From contig JAMWFC010000065.1 in assembly GCA_027475525.1 (NCBI GenBank), positions 376,188 through 440,187 of the forward strand: a DNA stretch of 64,000 bases. Direction: 5' to 3'. Positions 54,320-64,000 of the stretch are shown piece after piece. A program made the translations under genes and the position numbers. The number at the start of each line of letters is the position of its first letter. Position 1 is the stretch's first letter. The notes under the pieces are model-generated. The model searched no databases and was not told the DNA's origin. It saw only the letters and a list, made by a program, of their open reading frames with translations. Source of the DNA: Macrolepiota albuminosa (taxonomy: Eukaryota; Basidiomycota; Agaricomycetes; Agaricales; Agaricaceae).

Positions 54320-55700
54320 CCCAGGAAAAACCAATGAATGTAAAGGAATTTGTAAATTCAGTGCCCGATTTATTGGTATGCCAAGGGATATTAAGGCAAG
54401 AAACGAGATCGAGGACAGAATCCCTGTCATGAGCATAGAGAAAACCGTTATGGTGAAAAGGTCCGGATGCATTAGGAAATCAGAGACAATTGATGTCATC
54501 TTCGAATTTGAACAATAAACCGTCGTCTCCTAATTGAGCAGCCCAGATGTCGACCAGGGCATTAGCGATTTGGCCAGCATTACTGCTGGCAGGTCTTGCA
54601 CCGAACGGGTAATTATGGTCGATGTAGAATTTATCTTGGAAGCTGACAACTAGGAAAGGTTTATGCTCTGGCAACACTGGACATGTCCTGTGGAATGACT
54701 TGATGTCGAAGCAACATGCTTGAGTTCCGGGAGGTGATACAGCAATCTGAGGAACGGTATAAGTAACAGCAAAATACAGAGAGAGACTTGAGAAAGACAT
54801 AGAAAGCAGTGGGAGGTGCGAGAAAGAATAAAGAAGGAGTTAAGAAAGGATATAGAAAACACCAGGAGGTGTGAGAAAGGATGTGGAAAGGCTGAGACAA
54901 AGCCACACTGAAATAGCGTAGCAGAAAGGCAGGCACAAAATGACATGAAAGAAAGGCTGGCTGGCATGAAAGAAAAGAAAGGATGTAGAAAGACTGAGAC
55001 AATGCCACACTGAAATAGCATAGCAGAAAGGCAGGCACGAAATGACATGAAAGAAAGGCCGGCTGGCGTGAAAGAAAAGACAGATACGCCGAGTTTACGC
55101 AATGAGAATTATGAAATGGGTAGCGAAATGCATAACCATTTTGACAATTAGTATAAAAGACTTACTTGTTCAGCAACAAGATGTGCAATGTCAAAGCACG
55201 TCGGAAAGTCCCCTTTATCAATAAAACTGTTAACTGAGAAAATGCCAGTAAGAGGATCGTCTTTAGACAGATTCCTACAAACGCGGTATTTTGTGGGTAG
55301 ACTGAGACCTGGGCGCTGGACGGCAACAATCAAGGGTGAGGAGTATATGGGGCCCCTCAAAATATGTTCTGTATGAGATAAAGAAAAGAGGCCAGACATT
55401 TGGTATGCCGTAATCTCATCGTTCAGATATTCTTGAATAACCTCTGGAAATTCAGCAACGGATGGATGATTTCGAATAACAACAGAATCAGCAAGTACAG
55501 GCAGAGTGCCCAAAGGAAAACCTTGTTGCAGATTTAAAACCAGATGAGGACAAAAACTTGATAAATCGTGTTTAAGAAGAAGCCGTTCAAAAGCTTTGGA
55601 GTTATAGAGATGAATCACACGTTCAAATAATTCGATGTCCTGAGGTGATGAAGTGGAAGTCAAAGGCTGAGGGTGCACGTGGGTCGCAAGATCTGGGTAG
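54320..55700 (-). pseudogene. Reverse transcriptase of DIRS-like element 2, with intron
   Basis: The N-terminal part (to 55168) has KYRVCRNLSKDDPLTG and FIDKGDFPTCFDIAHLVAEQ. The RT continues at 54751 with IAVSPPGTQACCFDIKSFHR (catalytic Asp of motif A), FYIDHNYPFGARPASSNAGQ and the FEDD box in LLFKFEDDINCL, where YVDD or WVDD is usual. Below 54480 the frame shifts. The two parts join in phase by the GT-AG intron at 54752-55167. Confidence 0.8.
54752..55167 (-). other. Intron inside the DIRS reverse transcriptase, containing a tandem repeat
   Basis: Donor GTAAGTCTTTTATAC at 55167 and acceptor TTCCTCAG at about 54752 join GCTGAACAA to ATTGCTGTATCA, giving VAEQ-IAVSPPGT in frame. Inside (54876-55080) two copies of a unit of about 102 bp differ at several positions, so this is a genuine diverged repeat, unlike the 77-bp ones. 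At 416 nt it is far longer than other introns here. Confidence 0.7.
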
Positions 55701-55745
55701 CGAAGCATTTTAGGAGGTGGACGTCGACGGGGTTCAGGCGCAGAT

Positions 55746-57068
55746 TCACCCATTTTGAACGCACAGACATGCTCGTGAACGTGCAAAGGCAGGGTGGTCT
55801 CCTCCACAGAGTGAGCATACGTGAATAGCTTCATTGCCGTGTCTGTTGTCGCAAGGTCGGTTGAGATTGTAGACTCCGCAAATCCTTTGAGGCCGTTCCC
55901 CTTGTGGATTTTTGGCTGAGACGAGCTGATTTCTGATAAGCCTGGCATACAAGGGCTTCCCATCTTCAAAGGAGGTGGTATTGGCAGGATGTTCAGTGAA
56001 CCGGTGTCCTCTTCCGCAAAGTAGGCACGCCGGTGCAGTCTCTCGAAAAAATGACGTATTATTTTTAGGAGCAGACCTAAACGAAGTGGCGTCAGAGGCA
56101 TAAGAAGAACGTGGCACCTTATATTCAGACATCCTCCTACGATCCTCCACAAGCACATGATGAGATTGAAGAATGATGTCCACACGGGATGCATACTTAG
56201 ACCAGTCAAAGACGACATTGGCCATGAGAATATCTAGACGCGCTTCACGCTCGAACTTATACCAAAGAGGGTAAGTATCCTTGAAGTTTTCAATCTGTTG
56301 AAAGAAGTTCAGATGTTTATCGTACTCGATTGCGTGATTTGTAGAGAGTGATGCTGGATCATCAGCAGGATCTGACTGCAAAGGCTTTTTGGAGAGCAGA
56401 TTGAGAGCTTCCTGAAGATTCTTAGAGGCCTCGATGAAGCGCATTGGAGTGAGGCATGTATGCGTGTCATCATTGCCCCAGGCCAGAATCATCTTGGCAA
56501 CATCGAGGAGGAGAACCTTATCTGTGGATCTGTCATCTGAATTGAATGAGCGCACTACCTTTGTGTGAACAGTCTGGGGAGAATTGTTGACTAAGTCTAT
56601 ATGATGATTAGTAAAGAAATGAAGAGGTGGAGGGAAACGATTTTGAATGTTGAGTAGGTAGATGGTGGGGATGACTACCTCACGAGATTTACCCAAAGAA
56701 CGCTTAATCGGATTGGGCATCTCCATGCTACCCAACAGATTCGCTCGAATCGTGCCATCAGCTTCCTTGTCCTTTTATTTAGAGGCCTGTCGTTCATGCT
56801 CAGCTTGTTTCTTGCACTGAATCTGAGTAGCCGAGATGTCCCGGAGTAGTGATGGAGGTAAAGGAGACAGAAGAGCACAGAGAGCCTCACTATCAATTAG
56901 GTCTTGGATCTCTTCTTTAGTATAGAGGTAAATGGCTTTAAGGAGAGGACTGATATCTAAGTCTCGGGGTCGAGGAACCGGAGTATTTTTGACATTGACG
57001 GTCTGAAGAACACTAGCATCATTGAACTCCTCTGCGGCAGCATTTTGATGGACTCTGACAGCCAGCAA
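55746..57068 (-). pseudogene. Gag/nucleocapsid-like ORF of DIRS-like element 2
   Basis: Upstream piece (57068-56775) with RPRDLDISPLLKAIYLYTKE; after a stop near 56775 the frame 56735-55746 runs through LLLDVAKMILAWGNDDTHTC and YDKHLNFFQQIENFKDTYPLWY to a Cys/His region: CLLCGRGHRFTEH and CGVYNLNRPCDNRHGNEAIH, VCSLCGGDHPAFARSRAC. Such CCHC- and CCCH-like pairs occur in the ORF preceding RT in basidiomycete DIRS-like elements. It overlaps the RT frame (56218 on) in another frame. Confidence 0.75.
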
Positions 57069-57596
57069 CAGCTCGAAGCGACTTGTACGTTGCTGCTCTG
57101 TAAGCTGTTGCTCCAGCTATGGTTTATATAAGCCATCGCTCCAGCTGCTGTTGTTTATGTAAGCCCTTGCAGTTGTTTGTTTGTGATGTTGCAGTTGCAG
57201 GCAAATACAGTTTATTTGGTAATATAATGATGCGGTAATACTATAAAAGCGACAGAAAGGAGAAGGATCGGTGGATGAGGGAGAAACAAAATACGGGTCC
57301 AGTGGACTCGTTAGGGAAGGAAGCAGGACAACAATATAGTCAGACCCAAACAAGTGTCTGTGAATCGTAGTCGAAACTATATGCGATTGGCAAAGATCAA
57401 CGAGACCGTTATTGACAATGTGACAAAGTGAGCAATTGAAGGCTTTTTGATCAATGTAATCATTGGTTGCCGTTGTCCGATGCGTCTACATCTATTCTGT
57501 TCTGGCCCTTGTCTGAAATGTCTCTCAGCTTTCTCTTCAGTTTGTTCTTGGTCCCTTCGTTGGATACTACGTTCTGTGGGGTGTTTATTAGTGTGT
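57069..57596. other. Region with short GCTCCAGC-type direct repeats
   Basis: 57095-57185 contains two to three units like TAAGCTGTTGCTCCAGC followed by TATGGTTTATATAAGCC. Closely related units occur at 62935-63020 in the same orientation and a piece at the right edge (about 63985). No gene recognised. Confidence 0.6.
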
Positions 57597-58680
57597 TTAC
57601 TGTGTTGCTTTGTCACTCACTTTCATGAAGCTAGACCGGTGCTTGATAAGAGTCATGGATCTCAATACGAGAAGCATTTTGAGTTTCCCACCCACCAGAT
57701 TAACAACCTGGAACGATAGCTGGACAGAAACGAGGTCTCCTACTCGGAATCTTTCCGGCTTGTAATGTTCGTATCTTAAGTTTTCCTTCAGTTTTGTTTG
57801 TTGCTCTATTGAGTTGTACTTACGTTGTCCTGTTCCCTTCATTTACCTTCATCTTTGAAAATTGGACCACGTTGTCTTTGCTCTATTGAGTTGTACTTAC
57901 GTTGTCCTGTTCCCTTCATTTACCTTCATCTTTGAAAATTGGACCACGTTGTCTTTGGTAATCATGAACCCTTTCTGCGTTATTTTCTCTGTGAGCTTGT
58001 ACAGGTCTAGTTCCCTGTCCATGGGAATGTGTTGTTCGTTCTTCTCCACATCGAATGTCGGTGTAAATATCCTGTTTGCGATGTCTAGTGATCTTTCTTG
58101 CTGTCCGAGGAACACGTTGTACCAGCATTCGAGACGGCCTTCTGAAAATTCAAGTTCGAAGTGCTTGTTAATCTCCATTGCTCCTATCATTGCATCGTCA
58201 AAATGTTTTGTTCCTAGGCCGTCCAGCTTCACGTATTGCTTCATGTATTTCAGTCGTCTGTAGTCGCTGCTTTATGTGATTAGACTCTGTTCTGTTGGAT
58301 CTCATTGAACGCACCTCATGCGTATTTCTCTTTTCAGTGGCAGGAGATCCTTTTTGCTTATGGCTCCGTATACCGTGAAAACCAACTCCTTGTCTGATAT
58401 GTTTCTCTTTTCAGTGGCAGGAGATCCTTTTTGCTTATGGCTCCGTATACCGTGAAAACCAACTCCTTGTCTGATATATTGCCATCTTCATGGACGTACA
58501 CTAGTCACCATGAGTGAGGCTTATTTACTTCTTTTGTCTTAATGGCTTCTGCCCATCTTGGTTCCTGTTATGTCTTGTGTGTTGACAGTCCGACATATGG
58601 TGTGCAGTTTGGTTACTTACATGTGCGACGCTGGTCAACATAACATTGTTTTCTTCTTCTCCTTTGCATATGGCTTTCTC
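57597..58680 (-). CDS. Conserved protein of unknown function, divergent partner of the JmjC-like gene
   Basis: Minus-strand exons: PRWAEAIKTKEVNKPHSW then TGA and LVYVHEDGNISDKELVFTVY (about 58565-58460), an intron near 58265-58315, then MKQYVKLDGLGTKHFDDAMI, FLGQQERSLDIANRIFTPTF, DNVVQFSKMKVNEG, and, with the 77-bp repeat collapsed, KGTGQRKYNSIEQQTKLKEN, FRVGDLVSVQLSFQVVNLVG and GKLKMLLVLRSMTLIKHR to a stop at 57597. The wording is familiar from mushroom hypothetical proteins; no catalytic motif seen. The in-frame TGA suggests a damaged copy. Upstream exons are not resolved. Confidence 0.6.
57801..57957. repeat. 77-bp-period direct tandem duplication
   Basis: Period 77, copies starting 57801 and 57878, identical over 80 positions. 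In the minus-strand gene it separates KMKVNEG from KGTGQRKYNS, which join in frame when one copy is removed. Confidence 0.95.
58325..58477. repeat. 77-bp-period direct tandem duplication
   Basis: Period 77, copies starting 58325 and 58402, identical over 76 positions, in the exon coding LPLKREIRM. Confidence 0.95.
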
Positions 58681-58823
58681 AATCGCAGTTTCTTGATTGT
58701 GTGATGAGTCTACTGATGTTGAGGTGTCTGTAAACGTTGCTTACTTATGGCTTTCTCAATCGCAGTTTCTTGATTGTGTGATGAGTCTACTGATGTTGAG
58801 GTGTCTGTAAACGTTGCTTACTT
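58669..58823. repeat. 77-bp-period direct tandem duplication
   Basis: Period 77, copies starting 58669 and 58746, identical over 78 positions, in pyrimidine-rich sequence without a recognised gene. Confidence 0.95.
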
Positions 58824-59583
58824 GCTGCTTCTGTGTCGTAATCTGCTCCTAAGGTTATTTTTGTTATGATATATCTACTGTGGCTCTGTCAGTATAATAC
58901 ACCTGTCGGACAGTGGCTAGACGTACATTGTATTGCTGCTGTGTCTTGATATCCTTCTAGTCTGTTGTGCTATCTGTGTATTCTTTATAGTATCAGGAAG
59001 TGATCAGTGAGTGCCTCGACTGTTTTCCTGTGTATGACATGATGTATCTTGGTTTACCTATCGCATATCCAACTCGTTTCCTTCCTATCGGCTTCGTCTT
59101 TTTTGGTATATGCATTTCGGTTGTTTAGTACCTTCTGTGCCTGTCATCTTGATGCTTCCCGTAGTCTGTTTCCAGTGGTACATTAATTTCTGGCTTCGTT
59201 TTATCATCCTCAACTGTTTAGGAACAGACCTTATGATATTCCTCTGTCTCTCTTTCTTTGTCCTCTCATTAGTGAATCTCTAGTGTGTTGCCCTTCTGAG
59301 GTTACGGCTATTAAGGTACAACATTACGAGTTGTGGATCTGCAATGCTTGTGTTCTATCTAAAAGGTCCCACTGTGCCTTCTGTGAATCTTGTCTTACTG
59401 AATTTTTCATTCTACTTAATTTTATTTTGTTCAAAGAAAGGGATACACCGTTCTTTACGTTATACTGTCTTTCCCTCCTTGATGCAACGTGCAGCTTGCT
59501 GCTCTATATAAGTGTCCTTTGTCCACTGTCCTTGATAATCCTCCTCTTTTTTCTCTGTGTGTTTTGTGTCACTATACGAACCC
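58681..59583. other. CT-rich intergenic region between divergent genes
   Basis: T- and CT-rich sequence, possibly holding upstream exons of the minus-strand gene. No motif or RNA gene recognised. A plus-strand frame at 59283 with several Cys (CNACVLSKRSHCAFCESC) is translated from the same CT-rich DNA and is not supported. Confidence 0.4.
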
Positions 59584-62500
59584 ATGCCCCCTCACAAGAT
59601 AAAGTCTGAAGAGAATAAGGCTCAGACACTTGTTGACCAACTCAAGACCATGTGTGTTTTATATTGGTGTCTTTGATTTTTTTTTTTAAAGAAAAAAACT
59701 TGTTGTCCTCGGTGCAGGAGTGCGGATAGGTTGCAAGCGTGTGTACAGCTCTTTCAGTTCCGGTCGGTCTTGCTAATTTACACCCGTAGTTACCGGTATT
59801 GGTTCATTAACTTTGGTCAACGCCTCCGAGACAACAGTTAACAATGACCTGCCTTCTTCCAAACCGGTGGTGACTGTCAGCCCTGCTAAGACTTCTAAAA
59901 ACAACCAGAGAAAATCTGCACGTATTGCAGCTAAAAACAAGCGACATAGTATGGTACCCTTGACACCTAGGAAGAGGAAAAGAAACTTTATGAGTAAGGC
60001 GCACATTGACTCAGATAGCGCAAGCGAGTCTCCCATGTTGGACTCGGATGGCGCTAGCAATTCCTCCAACGACTCTGCTGAGGTAACAGCAGTTGCTTCA
60101 CCCCTTGAAAATGTTGAGACAGATCAGGGTTATATTGACCTGACCCTTGAGTCTACGGTGAGTGACTGTCTATGTATTGGTCAACTGGTTGTGATTCTGG
60201 GTTTAGAATGATGAGGATAGCCATATGGTCAAAAATCCAAATCGTCTCAATCTCTCAGAATCATGAATCCTCCGTAAAGGGGATGCCGTACAAATATCTT
60301 TGACTGGCAGCAATGGGATATTTGAATACACGCCAAAATTTCACGTGCATATATATTCTATTCCATTATAGTAGCCTTCCATTCACTGCTCTGTAGCTTG
60401 ACAGGGACCTTGTTTGGTTTTGCAGAATGTATGCCGCATCTATTGCTCGTCGGGATCGACCCTCGTCCGTGAAGGTGATGACTCAAACCGAGTATCACTC
60501 TTCATCTCCGCTTGCTCTCTCGAAAATATTGGCATCGCAATCATGCATTCTTGTTATTGGGAACCAGCATATTGACCCGGGCTTCAATGCGCGCTCCTTA
60601 TCAGACGTATGTGTCCTGGACAATGTTATCCAGGTGCATGGTACGTTCTCCTTTGTTTTATTATTATTATTATTGTTGTTGTATTTAATTTAATTCAATT
60701 TGTTTTATTTTTTCCTGCAGATTTCACCATATCTGGTACCGAACACTTGAAGCATGCAACCCCTCGGGATCTTCTAAGGACACTGGAATCTTCGTACCCA
60801 AGATCATTAAGTGCTTTGGATATCCCTGCTTCTCTAGAAACTTTCATCTTCTAAGGACACTGGAATCTTCGTACCCAAGATCATTAAGTGCTTTGGATAT
60901 CCCTGCTTCTCTAGAAACTTTCCTGTGCCTCCCATTCTCAAGCGACTCGGCTGTCTGGGGAAAAGTTCAAGGTCATGGGTACTGTAAAGTGGAGGATTTT
61001 TATCCAATTTTGGATATGCGATGGAATCTTGCATCTACCAGCAGAACCCACCATTACTGGCACATAGATGCCAATGGTTTTGCTACCTTTGTCTTCATCG
61101 AGACTGGCACAAAGTTGTGGTTTGTGGCGTTGCCCAAATCTGGAAATTATAATGACTTTGGAGCCTGGGATCTTTATGTTAACAATTTTTACACCAAAAA
61201 GCCAAACGATGAAAAGTGGGACGTCGAGCTACTTGTTCTGCAGCCAGGTTCCATGCTGTTTGTCCACTGGTTATTTCTTTTCCTTATATTATTTACTGAT
61301 AATATATTATTACAGCATTATGCGCCCGTGTCTACCTCACGCCGTAGTTACTCCCATACCAACAATATGCCGTAGGGGTCATTTCTACAACACATCGACT
61401 CTCGCTGCCTCGATAATTGGCTTATATCACCATTACGTTGCTTCCACATCAATATCCAACACCGACCACGCCTCCGCCTCATACACGGTGCTAATGCGCC
61501 TCCTCACCTATTTTGTACTTGTTCTCATCAACTCTGTGACCAAACACGGTACGTGTAGTCACCATCACATCTGTTTATACTGTTCATGTATGTGCAGATT
61601 ATGACCATGGTCATGTTCTGGACACAAACTCATGGGACGGTGTGCTGATCCTTCTTTATCTATGCAACTATTTTGAGTTGCATGATGCACTTGCGTCTAC
61701 AAACTATGCTTGGAGCAGCGACCTTTGATCCTTTGAGGTGTCCATCAAAAACTGGGTCCGCGCAAAGGCTTATGTACTGGTTCTTCTCCAATCACAAATT
61801 TGAAAGTAAGTCCGATGGCAGTGTCATAACAGGTCTGCCTGCGCTTGAATACATATCGTCTTGATTCCTGGCTACACATGCTTGTGTACTTATGCACTAC
61901 AAAAAGCTGGTCTGCCTGCGCTTGAATACATATCGTCTTGATTCCTGGCTACACATGCTTGTGTACTTATGCACTACAAAAAGCTTGCATGGCTGAATAA
62001 TTTACGCGGGTCTGACGCAAACACCCCACCGTCAACAACTTGTATCAACATTCAATCCGTCCTCCGCGATGGACCTGCCTGGAAGGCATACACCCTCGTC
62101 CGTCCGCGTCTTGGTGCTTCCGATGTCGATCCTGCCGAATTGACGTTTGCCTGGAGGGGAAGCCGATACATTGTTCGCAGAGTTCCTACAGTTGACTTTT
62201 GTGAGTGTTTTCTGCATTGACGTTTGCCTGGAGGGGAAGCCAATACATTGTTCGCAGAGTTCCTACAGTTGACTTTTGTGAGTGTTTTCTGCATCTAAGT
62301 CCTGATATTTCTCATCCTTCCTCAGCTTATCCATACATCAACGGTTATGTTTGGCGTGACTTCACAATTGCATGCCAACTTGGCGTCACGCTCACAAATG
62401 CCAATCCCCAACACGACGAGGACGCTGACTTGTCTTGCTGAGTCAAATTTTCTGTTGATGAATTGAAATCTTACAATGCCTGCCCCAAGGCCGGTTATAT

Positions 62501-62690
62501 CAGCAACACCCCCCCCCGAATCTCCTGTACTTGCTCCTACAAACACACCCCCCGTAGTCCCAGCCCCCGTAGTCCCAGCCAAAGTGATACTTTGAGTAGC
62601 TCAAGCAGTGATGACGAATCATCGGACAGGCCTGGTGAGTTGCTCTGTACAGATCTCAATATTGTACTCATTCACGTAATCTAGCTGCTA
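59584..62690 (+). CDS. JmjC-like protein of a basidiomycete-expanded family
   Basis: Tentative ATG at 59584 (MPPHKIKSEENKAQTLVDQL). The basic nuclear-type region follows (SKNNQRKSARIAAKNKRHSM, about 59895-59960), then an acidic Ser stretch. After introns: RRDRPSSVKVMTQTEYHSSS, QSCILVIGNQHIDPGFNARS, the segment LLRTLESSYPRSLSALDIPA, and the JmjC-like core KVEDFYPILDMRWNLASTSR, THHYWHIDANGFATFVFIET with the iron-binding HxD, GTKLWFVALPK, then RPCLPHAVVTPIPTICRRGH with a candidate distal His. A C-terminal Ser-rich tail ends near 62690. JmjC proteins are Fe(II)/2-oxoglutarate oxygenases; this subfamily's substrate is unknown. Three 77-bp-period duplications disturb it, and exon borders are approximate. 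Confidence 0.72.
60769..60922. repeat. 77-bp-period direct tandem duplication
   Basis: Copies 60769-60845 and 60846-60922, identical over exactly 77 bp, in an exon of the JmjC-like gene (the LLRTLESSYPRS segment appears twice). Confidence 0.96.
61832..61985. repeat. 77-bp-period direct tandem duplication
   Basis: Copies 61832-61908 and 61909-61985, identical over exactly 77 bp, within the JmjC-like gene. Confidence 0.96.
62139..62294. repeat. 77-bp-period direct tandem duplication
   Basis: Period 77, copies starting 62139 and 62216, identical over 79 positions, in the JmjC-like gene (the RGSRYIVRRVPTVDF segment twice). Confidence 0.95.
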
Positions 62691-63030
62691 AGCAAATCCG
62701 GCGGTCCTAGCGGTATTTTTAATATATATTGTAGTTTATCTCGCGGCGCTGTTGTTTATTTTTTTTTTCTTTTGTAAACTTAATATCGTGTAGACCATCA
62801 AATAAGATGGTATATCCAGTGTCTCCAGTGCTTCAAAAGATTAAGATTGTTAAGTTATTTACCACACAGTAGCCTATAAAAACGCTTGAGCCAGTGTTTG
62901 TATTTATCTCAAGCTATAGTACCCTGCTGCTGTAAGCTATCGCTCTAGCTATGGTTTACATAAGCTGTTGCTACAGCAATATTTTATATAAGCGGTTGCT
63001 CCAGCAATGATTTATGTAATCTGCCACTCC
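62691..63030. other. 3' flank of the JmjC-like gene with GCTCCAGC-type direct repeats
   Basis: 62935-63020 holds about three units related to 57095-57185 (GCTATGGTTTACATAAGC, TGTTGCTACAGCAATATTTT and GGTTGCTCCAGCAATGATTT). No gene recognised. Confidence 0.55.
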
Positions 63031-63559
63031 GTTGATACGATGCTGTACCAGCAGTCAGGGACACACCATGCACCAGAAGTCAAAATAAACATTTAATTAT
63101 GGGCTGAAAACTGTAAGCCTCCTGGTAGCAGTCTCAACAAATTATATCTCCAAAAACACCCCAATAAATACACAGACAGTACAGAACAAAGGGCAGGGAC
63201 CAGCTCAAGCTATCAACTCAACAATAGTCCAACCACTGTTATGGGGAGGGGAAGCATGGAAGCTGGCAGAGGTGACAAAAGGGGATCAAATTGTGATGAT
63301 CTAGATCAAGATCTGATCTGACAATGCCCAATTTGATATGACTGAAAGGGGAAAGGGAAAGAAGCATGGAGGGATGTCAAAAGAGATGAATAGAATGGTG
63401 GCACATGCATTGAATGGAGGAAGGGAGGGATGAATGGAATGGTGGCACTGAAACATGCATCACCAAAATGGAAAATGGAACAACAAATTAGGTCAGGAAT
63501 GCTGGGAGGTCAAGAGCAAAAAGTCATGTGATTGGGTGGTCTGTGCACTGGAAAATTAG

Positions 63560-63567
63560 TATAAATA
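63560..63567 (+). promoter_or_regulatory. TATA box candidate
   Basis: TATAAATA in AGTATAAATAGTCC, about 45 bp upstream of the repeated leader-like block at 63604. It is the clearest TATA element in the right-hand region. Confidence 0.45.
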
Positions 63568-63603
63568 GTCCAAGTAGAGTAGAGAATGACCAGGCAATTG
63601 ATA

Positions 63604-63759
63604 GGCAAAGGCTTGGTGGTTCCCAGGGAGTGAATCACTTAGGCTAGAGTTTATTGAACACCTCTCATTGGAAGTCTATTGGCAAAGGCTTGGTGGTTCC
63701 CAGGGAGTGAATCACTTAGGCTAGAGTTTATTGAACACCTCTCATTGGAAGTCTATTGG
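63604..63759. repeat. 77-bp-period direct tandem duplication
   Basis: Period 77, copies starting 63604 and 63681, identical over 79 positions, in the leader-like region. Confidence 0.95.
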
Positions 63760-64000
63760 TAAACAAAGGCTTGGTGGTTCCCAGGGAGTGAACTGCTTAG
63801 GCTGGAGTTTATTGAGAACCTTCTTCTGCCCATCAGGATATTTGATATTCTGTGAAGCACCCAATACATCAAGTTTTTATCATCAAGCACCAGTGTGGAT
63901 TAGAGGTCACTTTCTAAGACTTCAAGAAAGCCCCAGAACTATCAGTACTACTTGCAACCAAGTACTACACCGTTATATTTTATGCAAGCTCCAGCAATGA

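Larger units (their letters stand above)
51640..57068 (-). mobile_element. DIRS-like (tyrosine-recombinase) retroelement 2
   Basis: Minus strand order: gag-like ORF with Cys/His motifs (57068 to about 55700), RT (55.7-54.4 kb) split by an intron, RNase H (54317-53481) and tyrosine recombinase (53569-51671). All key motifs are present, with a few frameshifts. It is better preserved than element 1 at 1.7-5.1 kb. The terminal repeats were not identified. Confidence 0.82.
63031..64000 (+). other. Possible LTR or retroelement leader at the window edge
   Basis: No coding domain. The layout (purine-rich upstream part, TATAAATA at 63560-63567, then repeated GGCTTGGTGGTTCCCAGGG and TTTATTGAACACCTC units) looks like a U3-R-U5 region, but no TG...CA ends or target duplication could be set. 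The unit at 63604 recurs at 63681 (77-bp artefact-type) and again, diverged, from about 63766. Confidence 0.4.

Noticed and set aside
54876..55080. Tandem repeat in the DIRS intron as another 77-bp artefact
   Set aside because: The period is about 102 bp and the copies differ at several positions, so it is a real diverged repeat.

Overview
This window reads as a transposon-rich stretch of a filamentous basidiomycete genome, most likely Agaricomycotina. The reasons are genes with many short introns (about 40-60 nt), a CHK1-type kinase and a PEBP gene in fungal style, a GH13 amylase with a C-terminal starch-binding domain, DIRS-like, chromovirus and Helitron elements together, and a lineage-type JmjC-like gene. 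No bacterial or organellar features are visible.

Layout. Positions 1-5,100 hold the 3' end of a Ty1/copia element (+) whose LTR abuts a decayed DIRS-like retroelement (-). A solo LTR follows (5,701-6,188). Positions 6,484-28,567 are a head-to-tail pair of Helitrons. The first encodes Rep/helicase and is split twice inside its helicase: by an 11.6-kb chromovirus (11,988-23,545, target duplication GCATC) and by a Tc1/mariner element (23,796-25,556, target TA). The chromovirus carries a spliced accessory gene antisense to gag-pol and is itself split by an inverted solo LTR of its own family. The second Helitron is short, non-coding and contains a MITE. Positions 28,568-33,050 hold relics, a second solo LTR with perfect target duplications, and a SINE-like retroposon.

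Positions 33,287-50,888 are the gene island: a divergent kinase (-), CHK1 (-), a large low-complexity conserved gene (+) sharing a 152-bp divergent promoter with CHK1, a PEBP gene (-) with decayed tandem copies, and a secreted alpha-amylase (+). From 51,640 to 57,068 lies a second, better preserved DIRS-like element (-). From 57,597 to 62,690 there is a divergent pair: an unknown conserved gene (-) and a JmjC-like gene (+), bracketed by related direct repeats. The right edge looks like an LTR-type promoter region.

Two window-wide patterns matter more than any one gene. First, at least fifteen direct tandem duplications have an exact 77-bp period, with essentially identical copies, in unrelated sequence (transposons, exons, introns, UTRs). 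Removing one copy restores the reading frame in every coding case I could follow. A k=77 assembly-graph overlap artefact is the simplest explanation, and gene models here should be read with that in mind. Second, the mobile elements are decayed mainly by C-to-T/G-to-A transitions (CGA to TGA, CAA to TAA, TGG to TGA or TAG, and catalytic YLDD to YLDN), as expected from cytosine methylation and deamination or RIP-like mutation. All splice sites and frames were read by eye.
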